64,000 nt of DNA from Bacteroidales bacterium (GCA_035647615.1 DASRND010000006.1:1-64000); one strand, 5' to 3'. Counted from the stretch's first letter, positions 16,558 to 24,989 are shown. Program-made: numbers and translations. The notes: generated by a model from the sequence alone, not told the origin.

Positions 16558-18492
16558 CTAATCCAAAATTCCCTGATACTGCTCCAGCGTCTCAGGATTC
16601 TTCAATGCGTCGCGATTGAAAACCTGCTGACCATGGATGATCTTTTTAACAGCTACCTCCACTTTTTTTCCGTTCAGTGTGTAAGGCACTCCGGTTACCT
16701 CTTTAATCACAGCAGGCACATGGCGCGGGCTGCAGCCCTTGCGGATGCTGGCTTTTATTTTTTGTATTAATTCTTCAGTCAGCTCATTGCCGGAATTCAG
16801 TTGAACGAAAAGCACCACGCGTTCATCGCCATGGTGTTGTTGCCCAACGATGACGGAGTCGGCAATTTCCTGCATATTTTCGACGATGGCGTAAATTTCG
16901 GCAGTGCCAATACGAACACCACCGGGATTGAGTGTAGCGTCGGAGCGGCCGTACATGGTGATGCCGCCATGATCGCTGATGGAGATGTAATCGCCGTGAT
17001 GCCAAATGTTTTCGTAAACTTCAAAATAGGCTTTGTGATATTTCTCGTTGTCGGGATCATTCCAGAAATAAACGGGCATTGAAGGAAAAGCTGTTTTGCA
17101 AACCAGCTCCCCTTTCTGGTTGCGCACGGGTCGTCCGTTTTCGTCGAAGCAATCGATGTCCATTCCAAGGCCTGCGCATTGTATCTCGCCGCGATGCACA
17201 GGAAGAACCGGATTTCCCAGCATAAAACAGGATACGATGTCGGTGCCGCCCGCTATCGACGAGAGCTGCACATCTTTTTTCCAGCTTTCATACACATATT
17301 CAAAACTCTCGTCGGTGAGGGGAGAGCCGGTGCTGGTGATGAGCTTTAGCTTTGGAAATTCCGATATCTCTTTAGGAATTACGTCGGCTTCCTGCAGCGA
17401 AGCGATGTACTTGGCGCTGGTGCCGAAAATGGTAATGTCCAGCTCTTCGGCCATCCGCAGAAGTGCATCGGGAGCCGGATAAAACGGATTGCCATCAAAA
17501 AGCACCAGCGTGGAACCCACCGCCAGGCTGCTCACCACCCAGTTCCACATCATCCAGCCGCAGGTGGTATAGTAAAATATGGTGTCGTTTTCTTTCAGAT
17601 CACAATGCAGACGCAGCTCCTTGAGGTGCTGGAGTAGCGTGCCACCTGCCGAATGAACGATGCTTTTTGGCAGCCCGGTAGTTCCCGACGAATACATGAT
17701 GTACAAAGGATGATCGAATGGCAGTTGCTCAAAGTTGAGATCAAGGTTGCGTCGGCCAAAGCTTTCCCATGCAACCGCATCTTTAATTTTTGAAATATCA
17801 CGCTTATGCGAATAATCTACCAGCACCACCTTTTTCACCGACGGAAGGTGCTCAAGAATCCCCTGCAATTTCTCCTGTGAATCGAACTGACGGCCGTTGT
17901 AGAAATATCCATCCGCAGCAATAATTACCGTAGGCTCAATTTGCGAAAAGCGATCGAGCACGCCCTTTATACCAAAATCGGGTGATGACGACGACCAGAT
18001 AGCACCGATAGAAGCGGCAGCCAGCATAGCGATCACCGTTTCGGGCAGGTTGGGCATAAAGGCAGCGACACGGTCGCCGGATTTTACGCCAGCCGCCCGC
18101 AAACCATCGGCTATGCGGCAAACTTCGGCGTAAAGCTCATCGCGCGAAATGCGCCGCTCTTCGCCCTGCTCGCCTCTGAAAATGATGGCAGTTTGCCCTC
18201 CTCGGTGCTGCAACAAATTTCCAGCAAAGTTGAGACGAGCGCCTTCAAACCAACGTGTACCCGGCATCTTGTGTGCATCGTCCACTACTTGTGTTGCCTT
18301 TCGGGAATGAATGATTTTAGTGTAATCCCAAAATTCGCCCCAAAACTTATCCGGATGCGTCACGCTCCAATGGTGAAGCGTTGCATAATCGGCTTTGGTC
18401 AGATCATATTTCTCAGCAATCAACTGCAGGAACTCCCACATCTGCGATTGTTTCATTTTTTCAGGATCGGGTTGCCAAAGTATTTTGTCCAT
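16558..18492 (-). CDS. aacS: Acetoacetyl-CoA synthetase
   Basis: This 644-residue adenylate-forming enzyme activates acetoacetate with ATP and CoA to acetoacetyl-CoA. The N-terminus ILWQPDPEKMKQSQMWEF and the HPDKFWGEFWDY segment are typical of acetoacetate-CoA ligases. The P-loop-like motif is MYSSGTTGLPKS near residue 268. The ATP-binding region includes YGRSDATLNPGGVRIG and the C-terminal catalytic lysine lies in TLNGKKVEVAVKKI. It is 92 bases upstream of the HMG-CoA lyase-like gene and would recycle the acetoacetate released there. Alternatives such as other acyl-CoA synthetases are less likely given the N-terminal signature. Confidence 0.92.
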   Translation of the reverse strand: MDKILWQPDPEKMKQSQMWEFLQLIAEKYDLTKADYATLHHWSVTHPDKFWGEFWDYTKIIHSRKATQVVDDAHKMPGTRWFEGARLNFAGNLLQHRGGQTAIIFRGEQGEERRISRDELYAEVCRIADGLRAAGVKSGDRVAAFMPNLPETVIAMLAAASIGAIWSSSSPDFGIKGVLDRFSQIEPTVIIAADGYFYNGRQFDSQEKLQGILEHLPSVKKVVLVDYSHKRDISKIKDAVAWESFGRRNLDLNFEQLPFDHPLYIMYSSGTTGLPKSIVHSAGGTLLQHLKELRLHCDLKENDTIFYYTTCGWMMWNWVVSSLAVGSTLVLFDGNPFYPAPDALLRMAEELDITIFGTSAKYIASLQEADVIPKEISEFPKLKLITSTGSPLTDESFEYVYESWKKDVQLSSIAGGTDIVSCFMLGNPVLPVHRGEIQCAGLGMDIDCFDENGRPVRNQKGELVCKTAFPSMPVYFWNDPDNEKYHKAYFEVYENIWHHGDYISISDHGGITMYGRSDATLNPGGVRIGTAEIYAIVENMQEIADSVIVGQQHHGDERVVLFVQLNSGNELTEELIQKIKASIRKGCSPRHVPAVIKEVTGVPYTLNGKKVEVAVKKIIHGQQVFNRDALKNPETLEQYQGILD

Positions 18493-18513
18493 GTTGTTGA
18501 GGGTTTTGTTGGT

Positions 18514-18723
18514 TTATGATTTGAATTTGTCCTCATCCCAATTTTTTGGATTGTGCATGATGTAATTTTTTATTCGGCGGTATTCCTCATCCGATCGAAT
18601 AATATGGTCGTGATAATTGATTTGCCACAGTCGGTTTTGTTTATTGAATTTTTTGATAGGTAAATTGTGGTCATCAATGTAATGGTCAATTTGGGTGGTT
18701 GAAGCCGATTTGAAGCCGGCCAT
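18514..18723 (-). pseudogene. C-terminal relic of a REP-associated tyrosine transposase
   Basis: The 69 residues FKSASTTQID, then RLWQINYHDHIIRSDEEYRR and NYIMHNPKNWDEDKF match the C-terminal end of Y1/HUH REP-associated transposases (RAYTs). In that family RxWQxxYxDHIIR and YIxxNPxxWxxD are hallmarks. The N-terminal two thirds, with the HUH metal site, are missing, so the relic cannot be active. It lies between aacS and a cluster of palindromic REP-like repeats at 18771-18875, the usual substrates of RAYTs. Confidence 0.75.
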
Positions 18724-18770
18724 AAATGATGAAATAGATTTGGGTCGGCGGTGTAATTTTAATTCTTCGG

Positions 18771-18875
18771 AACGCAGAGACGCACGGCCGGGCGTCTGTA
18801 CATTCCCACCGTGCGTCTGTACATGCCGAATCCCAATTAGGGGAAATTATTGATCAGTCCGGCCGTGCGTTTGTA
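18771..18875. repeat. REP-like palindromic repeats next to the RAYT relic
   Basis: Three copies of a GTGCGTCTGTAC-type unit occur. The first is a palindrome, AGAGACGCACGGCCGGGCGT followed by CTGTAC. The next is CCGTGCGTCTGTACAT and the third GGCCGTGCGTTTGTACAT. The same unit recurs at 22717-22840 and 24782-24809. Confidence 0.7.
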
Positions 18876-18897
18876 CATCCCCAAATCCATCCCCAAA

Positions 18898-19098
18898 TCA
18901 AATCGTTTTGAATCCAATTTGTTTGTGCATTCCGTCGCAGAAAGGTTTGTTTTTGGAATGGCCGCAGCGGCACAGGTATGTAGGATCTGCTATACGCAGC
19001 TCGTTGCCTTTGGCGTCGGTGAGCGTAAAATCCCCTTTGATGATGATCGGGCCGTTGTCGAGAACGGTGCATTCGGTTTTTTTTGTAGGTTTTTCCAT
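18898..19098 (-). CDS. CDGSH iron-sulfur domain protein
   Basis: This 66-residue protein carries the 2Fe-2S binding motif C-x-C-x2-S-x3-P-x-C-D-G-x2-H in LCRCGHSKNKPFCDGMH, which coordinates the cluster by three Cys and one His. Such small CDGSH proteins take part in electron transfer or redox sensing. The N-terminal half (GPIIIKGDFTLTDAKG) is the usual small beta domain. It lies within the leucine cluster, 173 bases downstream of the acyl-CoA dehydrogenase, on the same strand. It could serve as a redox partner there, though this is only suggested by position. Confidence 0.9.
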   Translation of the reverse strand: MEKPTKKTECTVLDNGPIIIKGDFTLTDAKGNELRIADPTYLCRCGHSKNKPFCDGMHKQIGFKTI

Positions 19099-19271
19099 TG
19101 TTTAATTTTTTAAAAATGAGTGATTGAAATGATTAAAGATTTTTTAGCCAGTTACAGATCAGGATGGTACCATCGATCATGTTGGTGCATTATTTTTTGA
19201 GAAACGTTTCAGTGATCCCTTTTGTTCCGTTGAGTTTTTTGGACATTACAAAAAAGAGGTATGAGAATAAT

Positions 19272-20420
19272 TTAAAGCCCCAGGTGCCGCGAGATGACCA
19301 GTCGTTGAATCTCTGAAGTTCCTTCGCCTATCTGCAGTAGGCGTTGGTCGCGGTAGATGCGCTCGATGGGATAGTCTTTCATCAGGCCATAGCCGCCATG
19401 AATCTGTACGGCTTCGTCGGCCACTTCGCGAGCTATCTCGGAGCAGTAAAGCTTTGCCATGGCGGCTTCCTTTCCAAAGGGTAGCTCGTTGTCTTTGAGC
19501 CAGCAGGCGCGGTACAGAAACCAGCGTGCATGTTCTATTTTGGTGGCCATGTCGGCAAGCTTAAAAGCGTTGATTTGAAATTTGGCGATGGGTTTGCCGA
19601 ACTGCCTGCGTTCCTGTGCGTATTTCATTGCCAGTTCAAAGGCGCCTTGTGCTGCGCCAAGACCCATAGCGGCTATCGACAGGCGGCCGTTGTCGAGGGT
19701 GGAGAGCATTATTTTGGAACCTTCGCCTACTTGTCCCAGCAGGTTTTCTTTTGGGATGCGGCATTCATCGAAATAAAGCTCGGAGGTGTCGGAAGCGCGC
19801 CACATCATTTTGCCGTGCATGGTAACACGTTTAAATCCGGGCGTATTTTTCTCGACGATGAAGGTGGTGTATTCCTTATGTCCGTCGTCGTGGGTTTTGG
19901 TGACGGTTTGCACGGCAGAGCCGATAGAGATTTCGGCTGAGCCGTTGGTAATAAATATCTTGGAGCCGTTGATGATCCAGTGGTCGCCGTCGGGCACTGC
20001 CGTGGTTTTGGTGCCGCGCGAGTCGGAACCGGCGTCGGGTTCGGTGAGGCCAAAGCCCCATAAAGCTTCGCCGGTACAGAGGCGGGGCAGGTATTTTTGT
20101 TTTTGTTCTTCGGTGCCGTAGTAATAAATCGGACCGATGCCCAAGCTGTTGTGGGCGGCCAGTGTGGCGGCCTGGCTGCCATCCACGCGGGCTATCTCTT
20201 CCACAGCGATGATGTAGGCGAGGGTGTCCATATTTTGGCCGCCGTATTTCTCGGGCAGATACATACCAAACAATCCCAGCTCGCCCATCTTACGGGTAAG
20301 CTCTGGAGAAAATTCTGCATCCTCGTCGAGCTGCTGCGCCACTGGTGCTATCTCGCGTTCGGCAAAGTCACGCACTGCCTGGCGAATCATCTTTTGGTCG
20401 TCGGATAGTTCAAAGTTCAT
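19272..20420 (-). CDS. Acyl-CoA dehydrogenase, short-chain type
   Basis: This 382-residue flavoenzyme introduces the alpha-beta double bond into an acyl-CoA. Motifs include GFGLTEPDAGSDSRG, SKIFITNGSAEI, the FAD-contacting QFGKPIAKFQ and QIHGGYGLMKDYPIERIYRDQRL. The catalytic base position is Glu366 in IGEGTSEIQR, as in short- and medium-chain enzymes. In isovaleryl-CoA dehydrogenase this residue is Ala and the Glu lies in an upstream helix, where this protein has Gly (TLDNGRLSIAA). Its place in the leucine cluster suggests isovaleryl-CoA, but the residues favour a straight short-chain substrate. No ETF genes are adjacent. Confidence 0.9.
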   Translation of the reverse strand: MNFELSDDQKMIRQAVRDFAEREIAPVAQQLDEDAEFSPELTRKMGELGLFGMYLPEKYGGQNMDTLAYIIAVEEIARVDGSQAATLAAHNSLGIGPIYYYGTEEQKQKYLPRLCTGEALWGFGLTEPDAGSDSRGTKTTAVPDGDHWIINGSKIFITNGSAEISIGSAVQTVTKTHDDGHKEYTTFIVEKNTPGFKRVTMHGKMMWRASDTSELYFDECRIPKENLLGQVGEGSKIMLSTLDNGRLSIAAMGLGAAQGAFELAMKYAQERRQFGKPIAKFQINAFKLADMATKIEHARWFLYRACWLKDNELPFGKEAAMAKLYCSEIAREVADEAVQIHGGYGLMKDYPIERIYRDQRLLQIGEGTSEIQRLVISRHLGL

Positions 20421-20513
20421 ATTATTTTGTGTTAGGTTTTTAAATCAAATTCAATCTCATAACAACTCATTGTTCGTTTCTGTTGTCGGCCAAGCCAATG
20501 TCGCACTGCGCGG

Positions 20514-20563
20514 CAGGGATTGGAGCGGCATCCCGCCGCAAGGCGGATATAGCGGAAAGCCCG
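20514..20563. repeat. GGGATTG/AGCGG intergenic repeat, long copy
   Basis: CAGGGATTGGAGCGG and AGCGGAAAGCCCG flank a small GC-rich hairpin (ATCCCGCCGCAAGGCGGAT). The short copy is at 5040-5077. Confidence 0.5.
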
Positions 20564-20586
20564 TATGGCCGCCCAAAAATGTCATT

Positions 20587-20614
20587 TGTTAATCGTTATT
20601 CGTTAATGATTAAT
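20587..20614. repeat. Heptanucleotide tandem array (GTTAAT family), short
   Basis: Four 7-base units: TGTTAAT, CGTTATT, CGTTAAT, GATTAAT. It lies in the 260-base gap between the carboxylase alpha gene and the acyl-CoA dehydrogenase gene. Confidence 0.5.
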
Positions 20615-20680
20615 TGCGATCCGCCGGCTGGCGGAGAAGCAATCTGTTTATTTCTTCGCGTTGTTTCTTTGTCCCTCAAT

Positions 20681-22684
20681 TTATTCTTCCTGCGCCTGAA
20701 GCATGAGCACCGGTTTGCTGCCATCGACCATGCGGCCGGCTTTTACATTTATCTTTTCTACGATGCCGTCGCGTGGCGCAAGTATGTTGTTTTCCATTTT
20801 CATGGCTTCTACGATGAGCAGTACGCTGCCTTTGGTGACTGTGTCGCCGGGGCTGACGTTTACTTTGACGACTTTGCCGGGCATGGGCGAAAAGATGAGG
20901 CCGTCGGCGCCGCCGTCGGGGCTGTCGATGCCGGTGTAGAAGTCTTCGCAGATGAGCAGGTCGTCGCGGTGGATGATGAAGATGTGGCCGTTGACGGAGA
21001 CGTAAGCGTTGCCCATGTCGTCGTGGGAAATGTCGGCGCGGAAGATACCTACATCAGCTTTGATAGTGATTTTGTTTTGGCTTAAGTGTGAAATTCCGAC
21101 GGAATAACTGCTCTCGTCGATGATGACCTGCGAAAGGCCGGCCTTGTCGGGATAGACGATGACTTCGTAGGTCTGGCCGTCGAGTTTGAGGCTGAAAGCG
21201 AGCACGTCGCGCCAGTAGCCGATGCGTTGCCAGATGGTGGATTTCTCTTTGCAGAACTGGCAGTTGAGATAATACAACACGTAAGCAGCCAGTGGCGCGT
21301 GGTAGAGGATGTTGCTGCGTTTGCCTTCGGATTTGCGTACCAGCTCGTCGAGGTGCTCGTCGCAGAATTTGGTGCTGATGGTGTTGTTGACGTAGTTTTG
21401 CTCTTGCAGCAACTCGATGAGAAAACGGATGTTGGTTTTGATGCCCTGAATGATATAGTCTTTGAGCACGTCGATCATTTTGGTACGCGCCCGTTCGCGG
21501 TCGTATTCCCACACTATAACTTTGGAGATCATGGGGTCGTAAAAGCTGTGGATGGTGGCGGCCTTGTTGGTGCAGGCGTCGATGCGCACGCGGTGGTTTT
21601 CGGGCTCGCGGTAAAAGATCATCTTGCCGGGCGACGGCAGGAAGTTGTTGGCGGGGTCTTCGGCATAGACGCGGCATTCGATGGCATGGCCGTTCTGGCG
21701 GACGTCGGCCTGCGTGAAGCTGAGCGGGTTTCCGGCAGCTACCAATATCTGTTCTCTTACCAGGTCGATGCCGGTAACCATCTCGGTTACGGGATGTTCC
21801 ACCTGGATGCGGGTGTTCATCTCAAGGAAATAAAAATTAAGCTCTTTGTCGACGAGGAATTCAATAGTGCCGGCATTGCTGTAGTTGATAGCCCGTGTGA
21901 TATTAACGGCAGCCTCGCCCATCTTTTGGCGCACTTCGGGCGTGAGGGTGGGGGAGGGCGACTCTTCGATGATCTTTTGGTAACGCCGCTGGATAGAGCA
22001 TTCGCGCTCGAAAAGATGTACCGCGTTGCCGTGCTCGTCGCCCATCACCTGAATCTCGATGTGACGTGGCTCTTCCACATATTTTTCGATGAACACGGTT
22101 CCATCGCCAAAATAGGTTTTGGCTTCGCGCTGAGTGGTCTCGATGGCGTCGGGAAGTTCTTTCAGGTCGCGGACTATGCGCATGCCTTTGCCGCCGCCGC
22201 CGGCAGCAGCTTTTACCAGAATAGGCAAGGTAATTTTTGAAGCTTCGGCAATGAGCGTTTCAGTATCACCGGTGACGCCTTGCGTGGTGGGAACGTTTAG
22301 TTTTTTTACAAATTCTCGTGATTCTATTTTGTTGCCCATGAGCTTGATGGCGCGCGTGTCTGGGCCGATAAATGTGATGCCGCTTTTTTCGCAGGCTTCT
22401 GCCAACACCGGATTTTCGCTCAGAAAGCCATAGCCGGGATGGATGGCGTCGGCACCGGTTTCGCGGGCGATGGCAATGATTTTATCGACATTTAAATAAG
22501 TATCGGCCAGTTCCTGCTCGCCGAGGCAATAGGCTTCGTCGGCAAAAGTTACGTGCCAGGAGTCGCGATCCACCTCAGCATAAACGGCAACGGTGTGTAT
22601 GCCCAGTGCCTTGGCAGCACGCATCACGCGGATGGCTATTTCGCCGCGGTTGGCGATGAGGATTTTGTTGAACAATTTATTCAT
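20681..22684 (-). CDS. mccA: Methylcrotonyl-CoA carboxylase alpha (biotin carboxylase/biotin carrier)
   Basis: The 667-residue protein unites a biotin carboxylase (residues about 1-450, ATP-grasp loop AAAGGGGKGMRIV, EMNTRIQVEHPVTE) with a linker domain and a C-terminal biotinyl domain. The biotin lysine is Lys629 in EAMKMENN. It carboxylates biotin with ATP and bicarbonate, and the beta subunit then passes the carboxyl to 3-methylcrotonyl-CoA. Length and layout fit MccA rather than the propionyl-CoA enzyme, although only context decides. The partner beta subunit is encoded about 2.3 kb upstream at 24990, with the hydratase and DUF1028 genes between. Confidence 0.9.
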   Translation of the reverse strand: MNKLFNKILIANRGEIAIRVMRAAKALGIHTVAVYAEVDRDSWHVTFADEAYCLGEQELADTYLNVDKIIAIARETGADAIHPGYGFLSENPVLAEACEKSGITFIGPDTRAIKLMGNKIESREFVKKLNVPTTQGVTGDTETLIAEASKITLPILVKAAAGGGGKGMRIVRDLKELPDAIETTQREAKTYFGDGTVFIEKYVEEPRHIEIQVMGDEHGNAVHLFERECSIQRRYQKIIEESPSPTLTPEVRQKMGEAAVNITRAINYSNAGTIEFLVDKELNFYFLEMNTRIQVEHPVTEMVTGIDLVREQILVAAGNPLSFTQADVRQNGHAIECRVYAEDPANNFLPSPGKMIFYREPENHRVRIDACTNKAATIHSFYDPMISKVIVWEYDRERARTKMIDVLKDYIIQGIKTNIRFLIELLQEQNYVNNTISTKFCDEHLDELVRKSEGKRSNILYHAPLAAYVLYYLNCQFCKEKSTIWQRIGYWRDVLAFSLKLDGQTYEVIVYPDKAGLSQVIIDESSYSVGISHLSQNKITIKADVGIFRADISHDDMGNAYVSVNGHIFIIHRDDLLICEDFYTGIDSPDGGADGLIFSPMPGKVVKVNVSPGDTVTKGSVLLIVEAMKMENNILAPRDGIVEKINVKAGRMVDGSKPVLMLQAQEE

Positions 22685-22716
22685 AATGTATTAGTTTTCA
22701 ATTTCCAATGGAATAA

Positions 22717-22840
22717 TGTAGAGACGCACGGCCGTGCGTCTGTTCCGTTTTGAATATTATGCATTGCGTTGTATGGCCGTGCGTCTGTACGTTCCGTTTT
22801 GAATATTTATGCATTGTGTTTTATGGCCGTGCGTCTTTAC
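22717..22840. repeat. REP-like repeat array, three copies
   Basis: A palindrome with arms GAGACGCACG and GGCCGTGCGTC starts the array. It is followed by two further copies of GGCCGTGCGTCTGTAC at 22775 and 22825 (the last as CTTTAC). The copies are separated by a conserved spacer containing CGTTTTGAATATT and ATGCATTG. The array fills the gap between mccA and the hydratase gene. Confidence 0.7.
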
Positions 22841-22845
22841 TTTCC

Positions 22846-23634
22846 TCAGGGTATCCATTTGGGTTTTCGTTTATTCAAAAACGCAGCCATTCCTTCCTGC
22901 CCTTCGTCGGAGGCGCGGATTTCGGCAATCATCTTAGCGGTGTAGGTGATGGCTTCCTGCAGGGTGAGTTTGTTAGCTATTTGATCGATCAGGTTTTTGC
23001 AATGGGTCATGGCTTTGGGGCCGCTGGTGCGTAGGAGCGAAATAACTTCCTGGAGGTGACTTTCAAGTTGATCGGCTGGCAGGGATTTATTGACGAGCCG
23101 GTGGTGCTCGGCCTCGGCACCTTTAAAGCGTTTGCCGGTGAGCATCAGTTCTCTGGAACCATATTCGCCCACACGCTTGGTGACGTAAGGCGAGATGCAG
23201 GCGGGCACAATGCCTATCTTCACTTCGCTGAGCGAAAATGTGGTGTCGTTATCCGCGTAAGCAAAATCGCAGGCTGCCAGCAGTCCGTTGGCGCCACCAA
23301 TGGCTGCTCCATGCACCACAGCAATGGTGGGCTTGGCGCAGGTGTAAATAGCGTAAAAACATTTGGAGAGGTTGAGGCTCTCGGCGTAGTTTTGCTCGAA
23401 AGTATAACCTGCCACGCCGCCCATCCAATGCAGGTCGGCACCGGCGCAGAAGGATTTGCCGCGTCCGCGCAGCAGCACAATGCGCACTTCAGGCATTGTG
23501 TTGACTTTGGTAAAAATATCAAGCACTTCGCTAATCATCACTTCGTTGAAGGCGTTGTGGATTTCGGGACGGTTGAGCCAAACAGTGCCTACATCGCCGG
23601 CTATCTCAAACTGGATGGTTTTGTATTCTTGCAT
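22846..23634 (-). CDS. Methylglutaconyl-CoA hydratase (enoyl-CoA hydratase family)
   Basis: The 262-residue crotonase-fold enzyme has the oxyanion-hole segments SFCAGADLHWM and HGAAIGGANGLLAACD. It also has SEVKIGIVPACISPYV, a sequence typical of the LiuC/AUH hydratases that hydrate 3-methylglutaconyl-CoA to HMG-CoA in leucine breakdown. Its place between the two carboxylase subunits supports that assignment. The ATG at 23634 is directly abutted by a heptanucleotide array, so its 5' leader consists of repeat sequence and no Shine-Dalgarno-like site is seen. Confidence 0.87.
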   Translation of the reverse strand: MQEYKTIQFEIAGDVGTVWLNRPEIHNAFNEVMISEVLDIFTKVNTMPEVRIVLLRGRGKSFCAGADLHWMGGVAGYTFEQNYAESLNLSKCFYAIYTCAKPTIAVVHGAAIGGANGLLAACDFAYADNDTTFSLSEVKIGIVPACISPYVTKRVGEYGSRELMLTGKRFKGAEAEHHRLVNKSLPADQLESHLQEVISLLRTSGPKAMTHCKNLIDQIANKLTLQEAITYTAKMIAEIRASDEGQEGMAAFLNKRKPKWIP

Positions 23635-23710
23635 GTTATCCGTTAATCGTTATCTGTTAATTGGTAATCGTTATCTGTTAATTGTTTTTCGTAATTCGTC
23701 AATCGTCGAT
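23634..23710. repeat. Heptanucleotide tandem array (GTTAAT/GTTATC family)
   Basis: Eleven consecutive 7-base steps without slippage: TGTTATC, CGTTAAT, CGTTATC, TGTTAAT, TGGTAAT, CGTTATC, TGTTAAT, TGTTTTT, CGTAATT, CGTCAAT, CGTCGAT. The array starts on the first base of the hydratase start codon and decays with distance from it. Confidence 0.8.
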
Positions 23711-23752
23711 ATTTGCGAAAAGTAGAGCATCTTTGATTTTGTTGGTTCAATC

Positions 23753-24760
23753 TCATTTTCTCAATACATTTATTTTTCCGGCATCGAGCAGACGGCCTTC
23801 GGCGGAAAGCTTGTAAAGATAAATGCCCGCAGGGAATTTTGAAACGTCCAATCGAAGCGGCGCATCTTTATAAACAAATTGCTCTTGCAATCTCCCGTCA
23901 ATGGTCAGAATCTGAATTTGAAATTCGGAAATTCCGGTTGTTTTTTCAATTTGAAAATTGACAATATCGTTTGCCGGATTGGGGAAAACTTTGGCGCGGT
24001 TGGGTTGTATGAATGGCTTATCTTCTATGTTTGTCCAGATCAGCCACTGGTCAAAGAGCACCTGCAGTGAGTCTATGGGTTCGACGCCATAAGGTGTTGA
24101 AGGTACAAGCAGGTCGCACCACCACTCGCCCGGCAGTGCATCGGCTTTTGCTACCCGGACAAATGCTGACAGCGACGAAGTGCCCTGGTTGAGGCAGCGT
24201 GTGTCGGCGCCCGGCACGTTCGCACCTTGCAAGGCCGACATCAGCTTTTCGGCAAGTGAACCTTCCGCTCTGAGAAAGCGCACTTCCATCGAATCGAGGA
24301 TTTGCTGACCGAGCAGGATGTTGCCTTGGATGGAGTAGTTGGGACCAGTGATATGGTTTTTGTAATTATCACAGTTGACGCCAGTAAAAGCTGCACTGCG
24401 CGGATGCCCGTCTTCATCCATATCGACGATGCCATACTGCCGTAATTTCGGCTTGTTTTCATCGTCGTTGGCAACCAGCCAGTCGATAATCTCCTGTGGC
24501 GACATGCCCTCCATCATCCGGTTGTGGGCGTTTTGTTGGTTGGTGGGGCGCCACCACGCCTGGGTGTGAATGCCGCCTCGACCCACGATGATGTCGTTGA
24601 TGATGAGCACGCCGGTTGGGATCGCACTCTCGTCGAGGCAGGAAGCACCGGCGCCACCAATTTCGCCGGTTATTGTATCTACGGCGATGATGGAAAAGGT
24701 GTCCTGCGAGAATGTGGCGATCGTGATCAGCGCAAATAATAATGTGATAATTTTATTCAT
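23753..24760 (-). CDS. Secreted DUF1028 protein with type IX sorting domain
   Basis: From the ATG at 24760 the protein is 335 residues: a signal peptide (MNKIITLLFALITIATFSQ), a DUF1028 domain (TFSIIAVDTITGEIGGAGAS, then QGNILLGQQILDSM), and a C-terminal domain with VFPNPANDIVNFQI and PAGIYLYKLSAEGR. The last is a type A C-terminal sorting domain for T9SS secretion and surface anchoring. DUF1028 has an Ntn-hydrolase-like fold and no firmly known reaction. The gene interrupts the leucine cluster between the hydratase and carboxylase beta genes and is not obviously related to it. An upstream start would run into a REP-like repeat. Confidence 0.88.
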   Translation of the reverse strand: MNKIITLLFALITIATFSQDTFSIIAVDTITGEIGGAGASCLDESAIPTGVLIINDIIVGRGGIHTQAWWRPTNQQNAHNRMMEGMSPQEIIDWLVANDDENKPKLRQYGIVDMDEDGHPRSAAFTGVNCDNYKNHITGPNYSIQGNILLGQQILDSMEVRFLRAEGSLAEKLMSALQGANVPGADTRCLNQGTSSLSAFVRVAKADALPGEWWCDLLVPSTPYGVEPIDSLQVLFDQWLIWTNIEDKPFIQPNRAKVFPNPANDIVNFQIEKTTGISEFQIQILTIDGRLQEQFVYKDAPLRLDVSKFPAGIYLYKLSAEGRLLDAGKINVLRK

Positions 24761-24781
24761 AAAAATGATTTTTGTGGGAAC

Positions 24782-24812
24782 GTAGAGACGCACGGCCGTG
24801 CATCTGTACATT
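24782..24812. repeat. REP-like palindromic repeat
   Basis: A single palindromic copy with arms GAGACGCACG and CCGTGCATCTGTAC, immediately upstream of the DUF1028 gene. A decayed partner (GTCGCACGGTTGTGTG) follows at 24833. Confidence 0.65.
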
Positions 24813-24860
24813 CCCGATTATTTAAATTATGAGTCGCACGGTTGTGTGTTGTTCTTTATT

Positions 24861-24944
24861 TGTTATCCGTTAATCGTTATCCGTTATTTGTTAATCGTTA
24901 TCTGTTATCCGTTAATCGTTAATTGTTATCCGTTAACTGTTCGC
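24861..24944. repeat. Heptanucleotide tandem array (GTTAAT/GTTATC family), 12 units
   Basis: Twelve 7-base units fit exactly: TGTTATC, CGTTAAT, CGTTATC, CGTTATT, TGTTAAT, CGTTATC, TGTTATC, CGTTAAT, CGTTAAT, TGTTATC, CGTTAAC, TGTTCGC. It lies between carboxylase beta and the DUF1028 gene and is the best-preserved array of the window. Confidence 0.85.
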
Positions 24945-24989
24945 TACGAACCAACAACAATTAACTATGAACAATTAACTTTTTTACCG

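Noticed and set aside
21227..22240. 337-residue plus-strand frame opposite mccA
   Set aside because: It is antisense to a strongly conserved gene and has no recognisable motif.
20514..24944. CRISPR array in the repeat-rich leucine cluster
   Set aside because: Repeats are 7-base units or palindromes without regular unique spacers, and no cas genes are present.
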